A DNA stretch of 64,000 nucleotides from Pseudisothecium myosuroides. Lineage: Eukaryota > Streptophyta > Bryopsida > Hypnales > Lembophyllaceae. Shown piece after piece: positions 34,325-45,705 of the stretch (positions are counted from its first letter, which is position 1; every line of letters starts with the position of its first letter). Below the pieces are notes generated by a model, which was not told where the DNA came from, searched no databases, and saw only the letters and a program-made list of their open reading frames with translations. A program made the position numbers and the translations under genes. The stretch lies in NCBI GenBank assembly GCA_951799445.1, contig OX637292.1:8621296-8685295 (forward strand), given 5' to 3'.

Positions 34325-35630
34325 TAAGTAAGAATCAGTGAATGGTTTACGATGATTGTTCTAAATGCATATCTACATATCCCAGTGAACAATTGGAGCA
34401 CATTTTTGTTTTTCTCTTCTGTTAACTTCCTTGAAGGTTTGATAATTGGGATACTCGCGACATTCGTGAGAAACGAAGTTGAATGGGGTCTTTTATTTTA
34501 TGTTTCGTTTTTGGACTTTCTGAGTGTGGAACGAGCGTGTTGTGGGTGTTGACGGGTTGAGAATTATGATTTTGTGTCTGAACTTCGAAGGGTTTAGGGT
34601 TTAGCGTTCAAGTGTACATGATTACGTCCTGCAGGGAAGTCATGTGCGTCCTGACTTCAAATCGTGAAATAGCAGAATAATTAGGTCATGAGAAAGGTAA
34701 TGCCCCTTTTGTAGCTTCAATTTCTTTGATTTTGCATGTGAGCTTTAGGCTCTACCATCTCGGTTGGTGAATTGGTCTAGTTATAACATACGAGGTTGGT
34801 GATGTGATGACAGAATGATTGCCTGGACTTGTGAACCACCTGATGACAGCTATGCTAATAAAATGTAAGTCAAGTCTTTCGGGTGCTGTGGACTACTGTA
34901 CGGTCCTATTCTGTTGCTTTCACTTATCCTTGTAGGGCCTCAATATTTGTACCTTGACCAACCGGAAAGAGAGAAAACTCAGCTTCGTGTGGGGTTTGTT
35001 ACAGCTACAGTAGTTTTGTGGTCAAACCAGGCGATTTTGATTAAAAGAGTTGGAAAAGGACATTTTATCTGGCTTGTCTTATTAAAAGATTTAGTAAAAA
35101 AATTGCATTCAAATGCTTGGGTTCAAATTGAAGGCTCTTATGCATCAACTTTTACACTGTAATTTAGGCACAGGCGTCATATATTCCCCGCCCTGTTATG
35201 TGTTCAATGCCATTTTGCCAGTTTATGTCACAATCGTCCCTTTTCAGTTTTGTTGAAGCAATAAGCAAAGGTGTAGCTACACATCTGTTTTTTTCCACAC
35301 TCGTGCGTCCCTGCTTACATTCTCTACCGTCAAATGACTGCTGATATAGGGGAACGCATTGCAACGGATGCACTCAGTAGAGTCCATTTCTGCTTGAACC
35401 ATTTCCAATTTGAAGACTTGTAACTTTTTCGTAAATCGACTTACTTTTGCTGAGAGAGACAGAAAATTTTGGTACAGTTCTATAGACCTAACGTTCTGTT
35501 GTTCTTGTGCTCAGATTTCTCATAAAGGAAATTCGTGCTGTGGGCTTGCAGGCTGTGTGGAAGGATTAGAGTGTTCACGATTCAATTCTTACACGATTTC
35601 TAGAGTTATCGAGGATTAGTGTTCTTATCC
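34325..35630 (+). other. Probable 5' UTR intron and leader of the hydrolase
   Basis: T-rich, stop-dense DNA without recognisable genes or repeats, between a good donor and a plausible acceptor. It contains a few short frames only. Confidence 0.3.
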
Positions 35631-36942
35631 ATGGCGAGTGGAGACATCGGCTCCACTGTGAAGCATTCGAAAGTGACAATCTTGAACCTAAAAGGATTGA
35701 AATTGGTGGGCGAGCTCGATGACGTAGGGTCGAAAGACCTCTGCATCCTTTGCCATGGGTTCCGATCCTCGAAGCAGGATCCAACCCTAATCTCAGTTTC
35801 GAAGGCACTTACAGGAGCCGGGATTAGCACCTACAGATTTGATTTCACCGGCAACGGCGAGAGCGACGGAGAATTCTCGTATGGAAGCTATTGGCGTGAG
35901 GCGGAAGACATACGATCCGTCGTGAATTACTGGCGTTTCCGCCACTGGCGAATCCTTTCCTTGGTTGGTCATAGCAAAGGAGGCAACGCCGTCGTGCTGT
36001 ATGAGTCCAAGTATGGCGATACTGGGAGCATTGTCAATATTTGTGGGAGATTCGACTTGACCAGAGGTTAGTGTTTCCAACGCATGGTCGTAGGCTGAGG
36101 TTGAGGATGCTATTTGCAAGCATTTTGACCAATATGTAGGAGTGTGCTCACAAGATCTGAAGATCACCCAATCGAGCTCAGTGGAGAGATCTCTGTGGAT
36201 ACTACTAAAGCCAAATTCTATTGAGATCGAACTGTTTTATCACTCAATGTATTGGATGGTGTATCATGAGATCGTTCAAAATGGGAGGTTGTAGACCACT
36301 ATTGAAAGGACAGTAGACAATCTTCTTTTCCATTCAAAGGTGAGTGTCCGCAGACGTTATTAGCCAAGTCATGACTTCTTACTCCCAAATTGCTAATTGA
36401 AGACCAACCAAGTGTTGCTTGGAAGAGGTGAGTTGCTGTTGGTAACAGGGATCAGTATAGGAGACGGGATCAGGTTATGCGACCCTACCTTCCTATCTTC
36501 TGTGGAGTCACGCCCTGATTTTAGGGTTTCAGCAGTGATTGACTTTTGTGATTTTTCACCAGGCTACGAGGCACGACTTCGTGGAAAGAAGGGAGTGCAG
36601 AAGCTGAAAGACGAGGGCTTCTTGGACGTCTTCGACCGATCTGGCAAGCTTGAATTTCGTGTGTCGATGAGCGACATGGAGGAGAGGTTCGCAACCGACA
36701 TGCACAAAGCATGTCTTGAAATTCCTGAACATTGCAGAGTGCTGAACATTCATGGCTCAGCGGACACGACTGTGCCTGCTGAAGATGCAAGCGAGTTTGG
36801 CAAAAGGATCCGGAACAGCAATGTGCATATCATCGATGGCGCTGATCACAACTTTAAGCTGCAACAGGACGAAATTGCGAAACTGATTGTGGCTTTCGTC
36901 CGAGCTAGTCCCAAGCATCCTCAGCTCCGAGCTTCACTGTGA
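35631..36942 (+). CDS. Alpha/beta-hydrolase (serine hydrolase of the S33/Hydrolase_4 type), two exons
   Basis: Exons 35631-36066 and 36563-36942 join in phase (G|GC) to give 271 residues with no transit peptide. The start is the ATG in ATCCATGGCG; the frame is open upstream but only from a GTG. Motifs in order are the oxyanion-hole HGF (42-44), the fold signature YRFDFTGNGESDG (68-80), the nucleophile elbow GHSKGG with S115, the acid HGSADTTVP (D213) and the base GADHNF (H241). This triad is complete, so the enzyme is probably active on an ester, acyl or related small substrate. The actual substrate is not known. The family is widespread in plants and resembles bacterial cinnamoyl or feruloyl esterase-like hydrolases. 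The intron is 496 bp, with GTTAGT and CACCAG ends. Confidence 0.9.
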
Positions 36943-38088
36943 GAATTCGGGCATGCATGTCTGGTGGCATGCATTTTTGGTCATCATCATTAAGGTAATT
37001 GCAAATAAGGATCTGACCCAAGTGACCATGGTTAGAATTACTGTCGAATTTTTTGGTTGTTGCCAAGAGCAAATGGAACAGCTCTCAGGTGGTTTTCTAA
37101 ATTTTGGAGCTTTCAAAGGCAGTATGGTGTTTTTCCAAACCCATACTTATTTTGACCTCTCTAAATCCGCACAGCCTTGCATTAGAAGGTTAAAACGAAA
37201 AGCACTTTCCATGTGGTAGTTTTCATTCGTTTAAGTTCGCTACTTCAGTGGCATTGAGTGAAATCATTTTCTAGCTTCTTGCATTGATTAATTTCAGAAT
37301 AGCTGCTGTTGTGTCTTTTGACGCAGAGTCGGGACCTAGCTGGTTTGCTTGAAGTCCTGGAAGCAATCCTAGAAGCTTTCTTCGTACAATTGTACTCCTG
37401 TAGCCAATGCAATCCATATCAAGTCTTGAAGTGGGAGAATTCGGGCCAGCATAACCATAGCTGCAAGCTTTGAGCCATCTCGTCAAATCACCTGGCAATG
37501 TTGAATTGCTTGTATCCATCTGTGCATCCAAACTTGGAGCTGTGTATACCAAGTCGAGACGGCCTGATGAGACTGGCATCTGCCATCTGAAGTGCGTCAA
37601 CTCAAAAGCAAAGGTGAGAGGGGTTATCACACTAGTACCGTTTGTTCAAAGAGAAATGCATGATCAGTTATGTCTCATGTTACTTCCTTACCTTCGTGTC
37701 ACTGGGCTGGTGTTGCAGCTCTTATACGAAGAAAGCTACTCATGAGTTTTCAATTCATTCCAGTGGGATTGTCCTTGAGTCTAGCTAAATTGTACTTCAA
37801 GAACTACTGTAGGGACTGATTACAAGCCTTTGTGTCTACCTCCGCAGTTATATTTGTACAGTATGTTCATCATTACAAGAGCTTCACAGGGGACACACTT
37901 CTAAATGAAAAGTTGTACGTAGTCGTAAGTACGTGTTGCCCATGTGGTGCAGCAGTTAGTAGAACGACCTCTAACAGACTCTTTATTCACGATGGGTTTT
38001 TTTGTCAACATTATGATTCTTTTGTTTTGTTGGCCTTTCTCTAGAACTCCTGTCAGTAATTGTAATTCTGTGCTGAGCGTCAAAGTGA
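36943..38088. other. Hydrolase 3' flank, no further gene
   Basis: The first several hundred bases probably hold the 3' UTR. Frames at 37271-37745 overlap on opposite strands and match nothing recognised. Confidence 0.4.
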
Positions 38089-38237
38089 TTAACCCTTGAA
38101 CGCCGAAGCAGACGTTTTGTGTCCAATGGATGACAGGGAATCAAACTGTATAGGACAACTATACATCCTCGAAATTTGTTGTGGAAAGGGAAGATCTTCT
38201 ACAATAGTATGAGTACTTTGACGCTCATTTGTTAATA
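38089..38237. mobile_element. TTAA-type MITE, copy 2, right end lost
   Basis: It begins TTAACCCTTGAACGCCGAAG and follows the family interior (GTCCAATGGATGACAGGGAA, CATCCTCGAAATTTGTTGT, GGGAAGATCTTCTACA) until about 38237. The similarity then stops without a right terminus. Confidence 0.75.
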
Positions 38238-38491
38238 TTTGACTTGCAACAGTTAGGATGGGCGTCACACCTCTTGCACTATCAAACATGGCCCTACAGA
38301 CTGAAGCCTAAACTGCGGTGTAAAGGTCAAAGAAGTAGTCTAAATTAAGCAGCTTTGCTACGACAGGCTTTGTCTCATTTGTATTGGCAGCTGCAAAGCT
38401 ATGAGCTGGCTCATTTCACGATGGAGTATATTTTAGTATGTCCAAAGTTCACTATTGACTCCTACAAAACAACTCAAAATAAATACTTTGT

Positions 38492-38721
38492 TTAACCCAT
38501 AAACGATGATGTAGTGGATGTTCGGCGTCCAATGAATGATAGAGAATCCTTGCATGTAGACAAAAATGCAACTATTCATCTTCGGAATTTTGTTGTGAAA
38601 AAGGAAGGTCTTCTATAGTAGTTTGACTTCCAATGTGCTTTTGCATTTTTTAAAGGCAATGATTCTCATAGTATCCAACAGGATGATTTCCACGGTCACC
38701 AATCTGTCCTTTAAGGGTTAA
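38492..38721. mobile_element. TTAA-type MITE, copy 3 (230 bp)
   Basis: It begins TTAACCCATAAACGATG and ends GTCCTTTAAGGGTTAA, with the same interior landmarks as the copies at 20471 and 57397. Both TTAA borders are present. Confidence 0.8.
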
Positions 38722-38739
38722 GGTAGGGACAACCGAAAG

Positions 38740-38990
38740 CACCAAGTTCCTAAAAGCACCACTTGATGAGATGATCACATCGGGTATATCTTCTAAAATC
38801 AATATATACCTATTTTTGAAGAAATTATTTTAGAAAATCTACTATAAAAGCTTTGACTATTTATAACTTTTATATCTTGTATCTAAATGATGCGTTATTT
38901 GGTGCATTGAAATCTCTTATCACTTGTCAATGAGAAAATATAAAAATTTCACCAATCAGATAATAATAAAAATTGTCCATGGTAGCAAAA
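38740..38990. repeat. Dispersed repeat, diverged copy of 32300-32560
   Basis: ATATCTTCTAAAATCAATAT, CTAAATGATGCGTTATTTGG, TGCATTGAAATCTC and CACTTGTCAATGAGAAAATA correspond collinearly with the earlier copy. No inverted ends were found. Confidence 0.6.
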
Positions 38991-39597
38991 GTGGCGATTT
39001 GGAGTGTCCTGCCTTATATAGAGTGCATGTCCACTAATTTGGATTTAGAAATTTACATTCAAGTCATTACCAAGGATAAAATAGGTATTGCTGACTATCC
39101 TTACCAAGACAAAATGAATTGTGGTAACCATCATTACTAAGAGCAAACAAATTGTGTTGATCATTAAGTACAATATAGGTGGTGGTGATTATTAGTACAA
39201 ATTTTTTATGTACTATTGGAGATAAATTGTTGAACGTCCTCCTTGAGGTGGTATTTTGATATTCTCAATTACAAGGACTTGATCTATGTGTTGTTGTTTA
39301 CTCAATTTGCATTAGGGGGCCTATATCCTATATGAAGGTCAGATTCAGTAGAACTTAAGTCATTTTTGTAAAAAAGTGCCACATGTCATCTTGTGAATGG
39401 TGTGAGGCGATGTGAATCTAGAGAATCTGATGTGGAAATTCAATTTTGGCACTTCAATGCCAAATCAGACCTTCACATGTGGTACACAAAATGTAGTCAG
39501 TACATTTTATCAAAATATTGAAAATTCCTAAACTTTATATCCTTTCATTGATCTTGACATGATTAAGATCCATCATAGAAAAGGAGGGTTGTTATTA
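38991..39597. other. AT-rich intergenic
   Basis: Nothing was recognised beyond simple AT-rich sequence. Confidence 0.4.
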
Positions 39598-39818
39598 TGT
39601 GAGCATAAGAGTGTGAGCCCATGAGCCTAGAATACTACACACCTATGTTATAGGTGTATATACTATAGAAATCGTCTAGGATTATAGTGTATATATGTTA
39701 CAAATACCTATATTATAGGTGTTTACAATACATACACCTTCTATAGTGTGTGGTATGTATATTATAGGTACCTATATTGGAGGCTCAATGCTCACAAGCT
39801 TGTATTCTTGGGCTCACA
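39598..39818. mobile_element. 221-bp TA-flanked MITE with TATAGGTGTATA-rich interior
   Basis: The inverted ends TGTGAGC...AAGA and their complement at 39805-39818 are flanked by TA. A second inner inverted pair (GTGAGCCCATGAGCC with GGCTCAATGCTCAC) is present. The interior repeats CCTATRTTATAGGTGT several times. It is probably Tc1/mariner-like and non-autonomous. Confidence 0.65.
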
Positions 39819-41581
39819 TACTAGCACCGTTGGAATTGAGTGTTAATTTAGACAATTTTGAACTGCATACAGTTATTCAACCTCCTTTCAACATGAAAGC
39901 AACATGGTTTTTGTTGATTGTTTCTAGCTGACTTTATTAGGATGACAAGTCTATGGTATACTTAATTATGTAGGAAAGGTACAAATCAAGAGAAATTATC
40001 CTCCTGTAAATGTACTATTGAGGTGTCATTAAGTAAATTTATGAAGACTAGTCCGAAATCATTCACTCATTTTTATTTTTCATTACCATGGGAATTTAAA
40101 TCAACAAATTATTGTCCAAATCAACAAAAAAGTGATCCAAATCAATGCGACCAAATCAACAAAAAAATTAAATTTTTTAGTAGTAGATGCATAGTTACTT
40201 TGATGAATTATATTATACAAGTTCATGACCACCATGTACCGTAATCCAAAAATGGGTAGAAGTTCTTTTTTAACTTCAATTGTAAATCTTTTTTTAAATT
40301 CCTCTTACAAAAGTTTTTGTTCATTCATCAAAAGTTCATGTCTTTCATTGGTGACTTGACCTTCCAAATTATTATACCAAATGCCAATTTTTTGCTTTAG
40401 CATACACATAGACTTCATACTTGTCATATATTTTTCAAAGTTTTTAAAGGATTGGCCCACGTGGTTCTTGTTGTGGATACTTGCCTATAAGTGCGCTCTT
40501 AATCACAAAATAAAGAGATTTGATTTCCAACAAATGCTTATTTTATTCACATTCTAATAAAAAGATCTTTAATTTTGAAGAAACAAAGTTTACAGTCTTG
40601 GTGAATTTTGTAAATACTTTGTCACTACCTCATTATCACTAGGAATCCAAATCAATAGCATCACTATTTCTATTCCCTTGGTGATGTCCAATATGACCGC
40701 TACATGCATACTTTGAACTTAGAATTTTTTTGAAGTCCACAATAGACATTGACAGAATTGTCACCTCCACTTGCCTACTACTCCTCATCCTCAGTTTATT
40801 CTCATGATTCAACATCTTTGTCTATCAATAATAAATTTATTGTGAAGACAATATAAGTATTGTATAGTGTATTTAAAGTTGAATTATAAATTTTCAGTGT
40901 ATCTACTTTAGCATGATTTTAATTCAAGTATCCAAGTAAATTTTCATTGAGCTTTTCGTTTTACACAGAAGTTTTGACAATTCAATAGTCTACAATATAT
41001 TAGTGCTCTAGCTATAGATTAGTGTTGATCAATAGGGATGGAAAGTGTTGTTGAGAACAACAATCAAAGCTTAGGGGTAGCGCATTCTAAGGTTCATCCT
41101 TCCGTGTATTGAATTGCTAGAATTTTCTTTTTCTTTCTTGTATTGCCTCTATTAGGATTTTACATTTGAATTTTGTAGGATCCCTTTTGTTTCTAAAATC
41201 TATATGTTTAATTACTTATAAAATGATGTTTCTGTAGAACTAATGATTGAAGTCACTAGCAAGAGCATCAAGAATTCTTGAAAACTTGCGCCTACCGATG
41301 CAACTTACTACTTCACACAGAGTTTGGGAAGCTAGAATGGTCACCATCTATATAGGATACATGGACTTCTATCTTAGTTAGTATATACTATCACAAACAC
41401 TACAACAGTTAATTATACAAAGACTTATTGTTGAAAATTCTACTAGTAGAGTGCTATGGGTATTGTCACTTGCACCAATCTTTTTTAAGGACTAGAAACT
41501 TTTAATTAAACACTTATAAATTGAGCAAAATGATTATTACTACTAAGACTCTAGAGACTTTTTTCTACTTGAAAGTTGAGT
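39819..41581. other. AT-rich intergenic
   Basis: No gene, RNA or well-bounded repeat was recognised. Frames shorter than 75 codons occur at 39719-40244. Confidence 0.4.
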
Positions 41582-41787
41582 CACTACACTACTAGAAAAC
41601 CATGACCAAATGAACAAAAAAACAACAAATTTTTGTTATTTGAGGTAGTAGAATGACCATTTCTGTTGATTTTTGAACTTTCTGTGAAAATCAACAGAAT
41701 TGTGTAAACCTTTCTGTTGATTTGAGTAGTGCAATGAATAATACTAGTAAAACGAAGACCAAATCAACAGAATTTCAGGGAATCAAG

Positions 41788-41972
41788 AATCTTTTTAGAA
41801 TATTTTTAGAATATTTTTGGAATCTTTTTGAATCTTTTTGAATCTTTTTTGAATCTTGTAGAATCTTATAGAATCTTGTAGAATCTTGTAGAATCTTGTA
41901 GAATCTTGTGGAATCTTGTGGAATCTTGTGGAATCTTGTGGAATCTCGTGGAATCTCGTGGAATCTTTGAAA
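41788..41972. repeat. GAATCTTGTA/GAATCTTTTT decanucleotide array
   Basis: About seventeen 10-bp units: first GAATCTTTTT-type, then GAATCTTGTA, GAATCTTGTG and GAATCTCGTG in blocks. This ordering suggests successive local amplifications. The open minus-strand frames (to 42074) read through the array and are not genes. Confidence 0.95.
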
Positions 41973-42429
41973 TCTACATAATACATTTGTTAAATATTGA
42001 AAGATTTTGGAATGTTCTTGTACCATAGCACTAAGATAGGGTCGATATAATGATGTCGAATAACAAATTAACACCCTAAGGCCTTAGGGCATAATTTAAA
42101 GTCATTTTTTATTCTTAGGCAGGTCCATTCAAGTGCAATATAAATTTGTTGAATACAATTCTTGTGAAATCTTTACTCAAAGTGTATTTCACTACTTGCT
42201 CAATGCCTAAAAAATTTCAAAGTAATTTATATGCAGTTGCAATTAAAAAATTATGTTTGAAAAAGTCATTTTTCTATGAACGGGCAAATCCGGGCAGCCA
42301 ATACAATTAGATTCAATGGGATTGAAATTTTTTATCCACACTTTCAACAAGATTGTTGACAATTAGATCCAATGGAATTCTATGTTCATTCTAGAGTTTT
42401 TTTTATTTAACTTAATTATTCACAATTCG

Positions 42430-42800
42430 GTGTTTTTTGAAGTCAGCAGAGTTTGGCGGTCATTTTGGCATAGTAGAAGAACTTTTTTCAAAAAACTTTG
42501 TACTAAGAAAAGTTGGAAAAACCAGTTAACTTTCATCTCCAAAAATCCGTTTCACATTTGGAGTCTCCAATCAAAAGTTATGGACAAAGTTCAGAGAGGG
42601 GTTGGAATTGACATTGTTTTTGACATTTTCAAACATCCTCTCTGAATTTTGTCTATAACTTTTGATTGGAGGCTCCAAATCTCAAACGGATTTTTGGAGA
42701 TGAAAGTTAACTCGATTATTAAACTTTTTTTAGTTCAAAGTTTTTTGAAAAAAGTTGTTTTACTATGTCTAAATGGCCTCCAAAGTCTGCTGACTTCACA
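42430..42800. repeat. 370-bp foldback inside the CACTA element, related to 60215-60514
   Basis: The left arm (GAAGTCAGCAGAGTTTGG ... TCCAATCAAAAGTTATGG) pairs with the right arm (ATAACTTTTGATTGGAGG ... CAAAGTCTGCTGACTTC). The centre is near 42615. A third, single-arm copy lies at 43670-43735. The open frame at 42382-42645 is a shadow. Confidence 0.85.
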
Positions 42801-42867
42801 AATCAAATCAAATAACAATTAGAAGAACAAAATATATAGAATTCAACATTTAATATAAACACTTGAA

Positions 42868-42937
42868 GCAATGCATGGTGTAGTGGTTAGGACCTTGGAC
42901 CTCAACCACGAGGTCCAAGGTTCAAACCCTTATGGCA
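42868..42937 (+). repeat. tRNA-like (SINE-type) sequence inside the CACTA element
   Basis: TGGTGTAGTGGTTAGGA (42876-42892) matches a Pol III A box and GGTTCAAACCC (42919-42929) a B box, at tRNA-like spacing. Between them CCTTGGACCTC and GAGGTCCAAGG form an 11-bp stem. A full cloverleaf with a good acceptor stem was not evident, so it is more likely a tRNA-derived relic than a working tRNA gene. Confidence 0.45.
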
Positions 42938-43125
42938 GCACCCGCCCACGTGGCGGGTTGCCGAGGTGGCATTGCCCGCCCGCCTAGGTGACAGAGTTGC
43001 CTAAGTGGCGTTGCCTGCTTGCCTAGGTGGCAGGGTTGCCTAGGTGGCGTTGCCCGCCCGCCCAGGTGGCTTGGCTACCTAGGTGGCGCTGCCCGCCACG
43101 CCTAGATGGCCCTACCCTATGTTAG
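42935..43125. repeat. GC-rich tandem repeat (TGCCTAGGTGGC units)
   Basis: Units of about 20-40 bp are built from GCCTAGGTGGC and GTTGCCCGCCCGCC, with variation. This is an abrupt GC-rich island within AT-rich DNA and follows directly on the tRNA-like sequence. Confidence 0.85.
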
Positions 43126-43833
43126 GGCAGCATAAAAAAAATATTTTTTATGCTGCCCTGAAAATCCGGGCAGTTAAAAAAATTAAGTTTTTTTTTAAAA
43201 TTATTTAAAAAATTATTAGTATTATTATTATCTATTTGTCCAAAAAAATAGAAAAAAAACAACAGTTTTTAGTTTTATTTTGTCCGAAACAACGCTCCGT
43301 AAATGACTGAAAAATCAACATTTTTTCGTTGAATTTTAGTTCTTTCGGTCGCGATGTTTCTAGTAGTGCTAGTAGAAACTTAGTGACCAAATCAACAAAG
43401 CATCAACACTTTTTTGTTGACTTGGATACTGTAACTTCTATTTTCACAATTTTTTGTTGATTTTGCCTAAATTAACAAAATGGTCACATTATTTTTGTTG
43501 ATTTGGATAGTACAATGACCAAATCAACAAAATTTTGTTAATTTTTTTGAAATCTTTTGAATTTTTTTGGAATCTCTTAGAATATTTTGAAATCTTTTGA
43601 AATCTTTTGAAATCTTTAGGAATTTTTTGAAATACAAATTGTACAATGTAGGTTCTTTTTCCAATTAACTATTCACAATTCGGTGTCTTTTAAAGTCAGC
43701 AGACTTCAGAGGCAATTTTAGCCTAGTAAATGAATTTGTCCAAATTAACATTTTTGTGATGAATCAACAAAAAAAAAACACTTTTATGATGAATTTTTGT
43801 TAATTTGGTCACCAAATTTTCTACTAGAGAGTG

Positions 43834-45285
43834 TAATGGATATTGTCCCTAAATTGCTTAAACATGATGGGTACTACCACAAATTACTTCTAAAAGACTA
43901 GAAACTCTTTAAAACTAGCTAGAAAGTTGAGTGAAATGGGTATTAATAGTTCACAATATACTAACCGAGACTTAGACTAGAAAAAAAAGATGATTCTTTG
44001 TTCATTACTTCTTTTATTTTCCAATTATAATGGATCTCAAATGCGCAAGTTATAGATTTGAGGTTAGAATCAAAGCTTCCATAAACTATTTCACAAAAAT
44101 GGTGTGCTTTGTTTAAATATTGTTTTCTTAGTTACAAAGAATTCAATTTAATTGTCAACAATGAAAAATCACAAGGAACTTTAAATTCATTAATGATCTA
44201 GTTGTGAATCAACATGAACTTTATCAAATACCAATCAATAAGTAAAGAATTTGACTATACAATATTATTGGTTCCGTATTGTATTTATCATGCAGAAGTG
44301 GTCATTGAAGATAGTCATGCACCAACATTGAGAAGGAACACACAATGTCCTTATCATCCAAACAAGTAACAAACTGAGAAGGAAATACACAACGTCCAAT
44401 AAGTTTGAATGCCAATGAGTATAGATGCATAATTATGTACCAATTTGGAAACACAAAGGTGACCAAATCATTGTGTGAACATCCGTGTGTCTAAACTCTA
44501 GTGACTAAATGTGAAAAGGCATATTGATGTCTAAAATGAGAAGCTATCATGTTCAATAGATTTAACAACCAAAATCTATTTGAATATTCAAAAATGATCC
44601 ACAAAAGACTGCATTAGGAGTATAGTGATTTTGAAGTAATTCCTTGAGAGCACAAGCTATGACTCAATGAAAAAATAGACTAAAAGGCACATTCATGGCA
44701 AATTAGGAATAGTTGCTATAATTAGAATGTATTTTTAGATGGAAACATTAGTATTATAGCAATGTGTTAGTGCCCTTCAATTTCTAAATTGGTGCCTAGA
44801 ATCAACCTTTCTAATAGTAGATTTTTACATATTTGGATTTTGTATGGGATTGGATTGAACAATTGAAACAATTACTTAATGTACTTTCAATGTTGTACCT
44901 TGCACTTTAGCCAATTGCATTTTTATGAAGCATCCTTGGGACCTTTGTAATGGATTTAAAAAAAAATTATATCAACTATATGGTAGGTTTTAATTTTTTA
45001 AATAAAAATGTAACTATTACAAGGATCTTTTTTATTCATACAAGTAGAAAAAGCAATGATATTGATTATGTAGATTTAATTCCCCCCCACAGTATATATA
45101 ACCTCAAAATTCAATACATGTGCCACTTGAGAGGAATTTCTTGAAATTACAATGAGTAACCTCTCTAAGGACATCACTTCCAAAGAAAAATGGCTTGTAC
45201 AACCTAGGCCATAATAAAAGGTCAAAAAATACTACTTATGATTTCATAGATGAAAAAATGGGAATTGGTGGAGCCCACACCACCA
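43834..45285. other. AT-rich intergenic
   Basis: No gene was recognised. The short frame at 44950-45144 is in AT-rich DNA and unsupported. Confidence 0.4.
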
Positions 45286-45705
45286 AGGGCGAAATGGAAT
45301 TTGATGACTGTCACCATCATAAGCAAATCACCTCCAACGACAAAATGGGACTCAATGATTGTCACCACTATAGGCAAATCATCCCCTAAGACAGAATGGG
45401 ATTTGATGATTGTCACTACCATAGACAAATCACCCCCAAGGGCAAAATGGGATTTGATGATTGTCACCACCACAGGCAAATCCCCCCCAAGGACAGAGTG
45501 GGACTCGATGACTATCACCACCACAAGCAAATCACTCCCAAGGACAAAATGGAACTCGATAATTGTCACCACCATAGGCAAACCACCTCAAAAGACAGAA
45601 TGGGACTCGATGACTGTTACCATTATATACAAATCACCCCCAAAGACAAAATGGCACTCGATGATTGTTGCCACCATAGGCAAATCACTCCAAGGACATA
45701 TTAAT
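45286..45705. repeat. 51-bp tandem repeat with open frames on both strands
   Basis: About eight units carry GACARAATGGGACTCGATGA, TTGTCACCACCATAGGCAAA and TCACCCCCAAG at a 51-bp spacing (45338, 45390, 45441, 45492, 45543, 45594, 45645). Because 51 is divisible by 3, three frames stay open for 100-170 codons. This explains the long ORFs at 45222-45759 without requiring a gene. Confidence 0.9.

Larger units (their letters stand above)
41587..43368. mobile_element. Non-autonomous CACTA (En/Spm) element with CTA target duplication
   Basis: It starts CACTACTAGAAA and ends TTTCTAGTAGTG, with CTA immediately outside both ends (41584-41586 and 43369-43371), the 3-bp duplication typical of CACTA transposons. 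Subterminal similarity continues (ATGACCAAATGAAC against CGCGACCGAAAGAAC). It is 1782 bp with no transposase, and it carries a simple repeat, a foldback, a tRNA-like sequence and a GC-rich tandem repeat. Confidence 0.88.
41582..43833. mobile_element. CACTA-like host element split by a second CACTA element
   Basis: Removing 41587-43368 and one CTA copy joins CACTA (41582-41586) to GTAGAAACTTAGTGACCAAA (from 43372). The right end (43796-43833) is its inverse: TTTGGTCACCAAATTTTCTA then CTAGAGAGTG. The ends differ by a 4-base CTCT insertion. No target duplication was recognised outside. The interior contains TGTTGATTTG-type repeats and no transposase. Confidence 0.6.

Noticed and set aside
41775..42074. 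A 99-codon repetitive protein (RFHKIPQDST-type)
   Set aside because: It is a translation of the 10-bp GAATCTTGTA array inside a CACTA element.
42868..42937. Functional tRNA gene
   Set aside because: A and B boxes are present, but no convincing acceptor stem or standard anticodon arm geometry was seen; it is better described as tRNA-derived.
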